From: Paenibacillus massiliensis subsp. panacisoli DSM 21345
GTDB taxonomy: Bacteria > Bacillota > Bacilli > Paenibacillales > Paenibacillaceae
Assembly: GCF_000426545.1 (NCBI RefSeq)
Contig: NZ_KE384536.1
Location: forward strand, 100,163-164,162
Direction: 5' to 3'
Length of the DNA stretch: 64,000 nucleotides
The notes under the pieces are model-generated. The model worked only from the letters and a program-made list of their open reading frames with translations. It was not told where the DNA came from and did no database searches. Below, piece after piece: positions 60,080 to 64,000 of this stretch. A program made the position numbers and the translations under genes. The first letter of the stretch is position 1. Every line of letters begins with the position of its first letter.

Positions 60080-62080
60080 ATGAGCAAAATCAGCAACCGT
60101 AAGACCAGAAGGAAGTTATTAATCAGAGAAAAGCTGATCTTATCATTTGCAGTCATATTACTGCTTCCCACGATTGGCCTCGGCATCATCTCGTTTCAGA
60201 CCGCCCGTGCGAAAGTTGAGGACAAGACCTTTGAGAACGCCCAGAACAGTGTTCAAGTGCTGAATCAGACGATTGATCAGATCATCGGAGCCACGCAAAA
60301 GAATGTGGACTTCCTGGCTAGCCAGCTCGACGCAGGTCAAGTAGGCCCTCAGCAAGGTGACGAGACGGAGACGATTCGAACATTGCTCGACGCATATAAG
60401 GATACCCATGATGATGTAGAGCTGGCATCCATCGGTACAGACAAGGGTGTGTATATTAATGCTCCCGTCACGGCCGTGAATAAGCCCGGATATGATCCAC
60501 GTGAGCGTCCCTGGTATCAATCTGCCACTCAGAATAAGAATAACCCTACTGTAATTACACCCTATATATCAAGCAATACAGGAAATGTGGTGACATCTAT
60601 CGCCCAGACCACTGCCGATGGACATGGTGTCGTGTCTGTCAGTCTGTCGCTTGCAAGTCTGTCACAGACCGTGAACGCAACCAAGATTGGCGAAAAAGGC
60701 TATTTCTATATCATAGATAACGCAAATAAAATCATTATTCATCCTACGATTGAGCCAGGAACAGAGGCAACCACTCCTCCTTATGTAGACATCATTGCCC
60801 AGAAGAACGGGGAGCTGGCCTACACGCTGGATGGTAACCGCGAGCATGCTGTCTTCGCCACCAACGAGCTTACGGGCTGGATTATTGTTGGTGTTGTAGA
60901 TAACGATGAGGTGGTCAATTCGGTACGTTCGATTCTGAACACTACCGTGATCGTCATCGCTATATCCATCATCCTGAGCTCTGTAATTATCTTCTGGATT
61001 GTAAGATCCATTACACGACCACTGAATCAGATCGTCCAAGCCTCCGAGGCCATTAGTGACGGGAACCTGGCCATTGAAGTTCCTGTAGGAGGAGACGATG
61101 AGCTCGGGAAGCTGAGCACTAGCTTCAATAAGATGAGCCGCTCTCTGCGAGGCGTCATCCAAGATGTCCGTTCCACCGCCGATGAACTGACTGCTTCCTC
61201 TGCCCAACTAGCAGTTAACGCTTCGGAGACAACCAAGGCAACCGAATCCGTCGCACTCATTACAGAGGAATCGGCTGCAGGAATTGAGAAGCAGGCAGGA
61301 AACCTGAAGCACACCGCACAACAGATGAATGAGCTAGCTGGAGGGGTAAAACAAGTAACGGACAGCACCCAGCAGGTATCCGAGGCTGCCATGCAGGCCA
61401 GTGAATTGGCACAGCAAGGAAATTCGACCATCCAGACAGCTGTCTCGGAAATGGGCTCCGTGAGCCGGTTTGTGCAAAATATGGAGCACACTGCCGAGCA
61501 GCTCGGACAGCATTCCGCTTCGATTGGGGAGATGGTGTCCGCGATCACCGATATTGCCGCCCAGACCAATCTGCTGGCACTAAATGCATCCATTGAAGCA
61601 GCGCGAGCTGGTGAGCATGGACGTGGCTTCTCCGTTGTGGCAACGGAGGTGCGCAAGCTTGCCGAGCAATCCAGTCTCGCTGGAGAGAAGATCGTAGAGC
61701 TGGTATCAACCATTCAGCAAGAGATCGCGAAGACGCATCAGCGCGTGCATAGCGGCAAGATAGACGTGGATAATGGCATACTTGCTGTGCAGTCAGCAGA
61801 CCAGGCCTTCGCCCAGATCAATGAAGCGTTCGGATTCGTGAACAGCCAGCTTGAGAATATCGCAGCGGCCTCCCAGCAGATGTCCGCCAGCACAGTAGAG
61901 GTCGTAGGATCCATTACACATATTCAATCTATCTCACAGCAAAATGCTGACGGTACGGAGAGCATCTCGGCGGCGACCGAGGAGCAGGTTGCTTCCATGC
62001 AGGAGATTACATCCGCAGCAGATTCACTGGCCCATCTGGCGCAGAAGCTGCAAAATCTGGTCAGCCAGTTCAAGCTGTAA
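60080..62080 (+). CDS. Methyl-accepting chemotaxis protein (dCache)
   Basis: A 666-residue transmembrane chemoreceptor with ATG 60080 after GAGAGGG. Two membrane helices (about 16-38 and 285-308) flank a dCache sensor domain (segment YDPRERPWYQSATQNKN NPTVITPYISS typical of amino-acid-type receptors). A HAMP (RSITRPLNQIVQASEAI) and an MCP signalling domain with hairpin tip ITDIAAQTNLLALNASIEAARAGEHGRGFSVVATEVRKLAEQSS complete it. It controls CheA and flagellar motility. The sigma-D-type promoter fits. Confidence 0.95.
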   Translation: MSKISNRKTRRKLLIREKLILSFAVILLLPTIGLGIISFQTARAKVEDKTFENAQNSVQVLNQTIDQIIGATQKNVDFLASQLDAGQVGPQQGDETETIRTLLDAYKDTHDDVELASIGTDKGVYINAPVTAVNKPGYDPRERPWYQSATQNKNNPTVITPYISSNTGNVVTSIAQTTADGHGVVSVSLSLASLSQTVNATKIGEKGYFYIIDNANKIIIHPTIEPGTEATTPPYVDIIAQKNGELAYTLDGNREHAVFATNELTGWIIVGVVDNDEVVNSVRSILNTTVIVIAISIILSSVIIFWIVRSITRPLNQIVQASEAISDGNLAIEVPVGGDDELGKLSTSFNKMSRSLRGVIQDVRSTADELTASSAQLAVNASETTKATESVALITEESAAGIEKQAGNLKHTAQQMNELAGGVKQVTDSTQQVSEAAMQASELAQQGNSTIQTAVSEMGSVSRFVQNMEHTAEQLGQHSASIGEMVSAITDIAAQTNLLALNASIEAARAGEHGRGFSVVATEVRKLAEQSSLAGEKIVELVSTIQQEIAKTHQRVHSGKIDVDNGILAVQSADQAFAQINEAFGFVNSQLENIAAASQQMSASTVEVVGSITHIQSISQQNADGTESISAATEEQVASMQEITSAADSLAHLAQKLQNLVSQFKL

Positions 62081-62120
62081 CCCTCATTACCCAGTCAGTC
62101 CATGCCAGCCTACAACGTAC

Positions 62121-62160
62121 AAATCCCCGTTACTCTATATAGGGTAATGGGGATTTTTTT
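62121..62160 (+). terminator. Terminator after the chemoreceptor
   Basis: AATCCCC-TTAC pairs with GTAA-GGGGATT and TTTTTTT follows. Confidence 0.9.
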
Positions 62161-62291
62161 GGCATAACGGCAATGACTTCAGCCTATTTGGTAACTTGAG
62201 GGCTATTGACCAGGTCAGGCTACCGTCCTTGAATATAATGTTATCAATTCGTATTCAAGAGTTCTCAATATGATCTGGGGAGGGGATTACA

Positions 62292-63440
62292 TTGTCCATC
62301 CGCTACAGCATCATTATTCCGACCTATAACCGTCTCCATCAGCTGCTGCTGACACTCACCTCATTGGAGACACAGACCTATCCGAAGCATCAATTTGAAG
62401 TCATTGTGGCTGATGATGGCTCTACTGATGGAACAAAAGACATGGTAGCAGACCTCCACACTTCCTATCGGCTAATCTATGCATCACAGGGGGAACAGCG
62501 TGGCCGTTCAGCGATTAGGAACTTAGGGCTACGTTATGCCAAAGGACATTACGTCATCTTCTGTGACTCAGATTTCCTGCTGCTGCCCGAATTCATTCAG
62601 GTGGTAGACCGCTACCATCGCAGTTTTCCGAGGTCCGTGCTGTCAGGCTTTCCATACTCATGGGACAATATTTACACCCACTATTACCCGGAGTTCTCTC
62701 CTGAGGAAAAGGAACATTTTCGCAATATCATTACACCTTCCGGCCTATGGAACCCCCATTTTGAGACGGCAACCGACATTATTCCATTAATTACACCAGA
62801 GGATATCCTTCATCGCTCTGATGCCTTGTCCAAGGCCGTGTTCCCATCCAGAATTCCGCACAACACTCAGGCCCAGTTCGCCAAGACAGACGTAGCACCC
62901 TGGATGCTGCTCGTCACTCGTTGTGTGTCTATGAAGCGCAGCTATTTGATACGGAGTGGAGGGTTCAATGAACAATTTGTACTCTATGGACTCGAAGACT
63001 GGGACCTGGGCTACAGGCTACATCGAATGAACATTCCTTTCCGTACGATCAAAGAGACTGTCGGGTATCACCAGGAGCATCCTAGTCTCATGAGAGGAGA
63101 TACCTTAAATACAGACAATCTGAAGATTATGTTCAAAAACTATGGATTTCATGATTCGTCGTTGAATTTATTCGCTCTTGTGCCCCCATCCGAGGACCTC
63201 GATAAATACAAGGATATACTGCGAATATTGCGTCGTGCGGTTCGATATACACGTACTCGTTCCTCTGCACGCTTGCTGAGGAGAACACTGCGAATGGCAG
63301 CCAAGCAATTCTGTCATGGAGGTCATACTATGGCATACCGACAGTCATTAAGTCGCATCAGTCGCAGTGCAAGAGGAAGGAAAAGTCGGGTTGCTCATGT
63401 ACTACGAGAAATGCTGGCGAAAGCTGAACAACTGCTCTAG
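62292..63440 (+). CDS. GT2-family glycosyltransferase
   Basis: TTG start at 62292 with GGGGAGGGG upstream; 382 residues. GT2 motifs are SIIIPTYNRL, ADDGSTDGT, CDSDFLLLPEF (metal-binding DSD) and a C-terminal galactosyltransferase-like motif GGFNEQFVLYGLEDWDLGYRL. The end is very basic (RTRSSARLLRRTLR). No membrane helix is visible, so it works on cytoplasmic carriers. Acceptor and sugar are unknown. It stands alone between two terminators. Confidence 0.9.
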   Translation: MSIRYSIIIPTYNRLHQLLLTLTSLETQTYPKHQFEVIVADDGSTDGTKDMVADLHTSYRLIYASQGEQRGRSAIRNLGLRYAKGHYVIFCDSDFLLLPEFIQVVDRYHRSFPRSVLSGFPYSWDNIYTHYYPEFSPEEKEHFRNIITPSGLWNPHFETATDIIPLITPEDILHRSDALSKAVFPSRIPHNTQAQFAKTDVAPWMLLVTRCVSMKRSYLIRSGGFNEQFVLYGLEDWDLGYRLHRMNIPFRTIKETVGYHQEHPSLMRGDTLNTDNLKIMFKNYGFHDSSLNLFALVPPSEDLDKYKDILRILRRAVRYTRTRSSARLLRRTLRMAAKQFCHGGHTMAYRQSLSRISRSARGRKSRVAHVLREMLAKAEQLL

Positions 63441-63466
63441 ATATATCTTTGTCATAAAAAGTAATA

Positions 63467-63492
63467 AAAGCGATCTCGCAGGATCGCTTTTT
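63467..63492. terminator. Bidirectional terminator
   Basis: AAAAGCGATC pairs with GATCGCTTTT around TCGCAG. T-runs are present on both strands, serving the GT2 gene and probably the minus-strand gene at the right edge. Confidence 0.8.
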
Positions 63493-63624
63493 CACTAGAC
63501 GGAATTGAATTAACAGACGCACGAATGTGATCACTCTGTTCTTATCCAAATGAATAAACCAGTCACCGGTTCAGCGCCGGCAACTGGTTATCTAGCTTAA
63601 GTATGTCTTTGGATGTCTCTTAGA

Positions 63625-64000
63625 CTAACGCAATTCCATGTAAAAGAGGTTCGCAGTATTATCTTTGGTAATGGTATGCGCACCAGGAGCAAGAGATACG
63701 CTGACAATGCCATCCGTCATGGAATAACTGGTCCCGTCAATCATGATTTTTGTTCCGTCTGCAGAATTGAATACTAATGTTAATGTTGCAGCTTCTGTAG
63801 TCGTGAACCCAATGCGTGTGGAGCTTTCAATCTTGAGAGCCTGCGTCAGTGTTAATCCGTTGTACTCTACAGTCCCTTTCGTAGATGAAAGATTCCCTTT
63901 AATATTGAAGAAGTCACTGTTCATTCCAGAAGCAGTAAAGTCATGGTACTCACCGACTGTCGGTTCTGGTGTTGGTTCTGGTGTTGGTTCTGGTGTCGGT
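63625..64000 (-). CDS. Secreted pectate-lyase-like carbohydrate-active enzyme, C-terminal end (partial)
   Basis: The reading frame is open to the right edge, so only the C-terminal 124 residues are visible. A (PTPE)n linker leads to a beta-domain (HDFTASGMNSDFFNIKGNLSS ... LTLVFNSADGTKIMIDGTSYSM ... AGAHTITKDNTANLFYMELR-like). From memory this tail is seen at the C-terminus of Paenibacillus/Clostridium pectate lyases, for example PL9 enzymes. The 12-base repeats (GGTTCTGGTGTT on the plus strand) encode the linker. The catalytic domain is outside the window. Confidence 0.75.
   Translation of the reverse strand, partial: PTPEPTPEPTPEPTVGEYHDFTASGMNSDFFNIKGNLSSTKGTVEYNGLTLTQALKIESSTRIGFTTTEAATLTLVFNSADGTKIMIDGTSYSMTDGIVSVSLAPGAHTITKDNTANLFYMELR

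Noticed and set aside
1..64000. CRISPR arrays, tRNA, rRNA, IS elements or prophage
   Set aside because: No regular repeat-spacer pattern, no tRNA cloverleaf noticed, no transposase or phage-like reading frame.

Overview
The window looks like a piece of a Paenibacillus-type (Firmicutes, Paenibacillaceae) chromosome. The reasons are strong AGGAGG-type ribosome binding sites with frequent GTG and TTG starts, an SLH surface protein, YesM/YesN-type two-component regulation beside carbohydrate ABC transporters, a LicT/BglP phosphotransferase locus, and a pspA-ydjGHI operon. No rRNA, tRNA, transposase, phage gene or CRISPR array is visible.

Layout, left to right. 1-3.6 kb: end of an SLH protein, then a heme/iron uptake set (frameshifted NEAT protein, IsdE-like lipoprotein, IsdF-like permease). 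4-8.9 kb: SWIM zinc-finger protein plus SNF2 helicase pair. 9.4-14.2 kb: TolC-like protein, membrane fusion protein, MacB-type ATPase and permease, with a duplicated leader element in front of the fusion protein. 14.4-15.2 kb: frameshifted leucine-rich-repeat protein. 15.5-16.1 kb: uridine kinase. 16.4-29.1 kb: polysaccharide degradation island, with three minus-strand enzymes (GH88, an unrecognised lyase-like protein, heparinase II/III) divergent from a sugar ABC transporter and its sensor kinase and AraC-type response regulator. 29.1-34.1 kb: flavin monooxygenase, leaderless trypsin-like protease, then hxlR-hxlA-hxlB with a 17-bp repeat array after hxlR. 34.3-42.5 kb (minus strand): soluble chemoreceptor, bglP and licT with two RAT antiterminator/terminator pairs, and the pspA-ydjG-ydjH-ydjI envelope-stress operon. 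42.6-44.6 kb: SDR oxidoreductase and an MhqO-like dioxygenase. 45-49.6 kb (minus): LuxR regulator, a very large double hybrid kinase and a papain-like protein. 49.8-52.1 kb (plus): two paralogous RhiA-like proteins and an astacin metalloprotease. 52.2-57.6 kb (minus): domain-swapped GH3 glycosidase, then a degenerate GGDEF protein, a 48-residue membrane protein and a GT2 synthase. 58.2-63.4 kb: DoxX/MhqP, L,D-transpeptidase, a small unknown protein, a chemoreceptor with a sigma-D-like promoter, and a GT2 enzyme. The right edge holds the C-terminal end of a secreted pectate-lyase-like enzyme.

The most interesting points are: (1) the divergent locus at 45-52 kb, where signal-peptide-less RhiA-like proteins and an astacin face a papain-like protein, a dual-kinase hybrid sensor and a LuxR regulator; (2) a c-di-GMP-receptor-like synthase operon that includes a small protein and has a terminator in its leader, which suggests attenuation; (3) a 10-copy degenerate 17-bp array between hxlR and hxlA, one of several degenerate micro-arrays in intergenic DNA here; (4) a shared TATCTT-N6-AAGA operator in front of mhqO-like and mhqP-like genes 13 kb apart; and (5) two single-base frameshifts that may be sequence errors or real gene decay.
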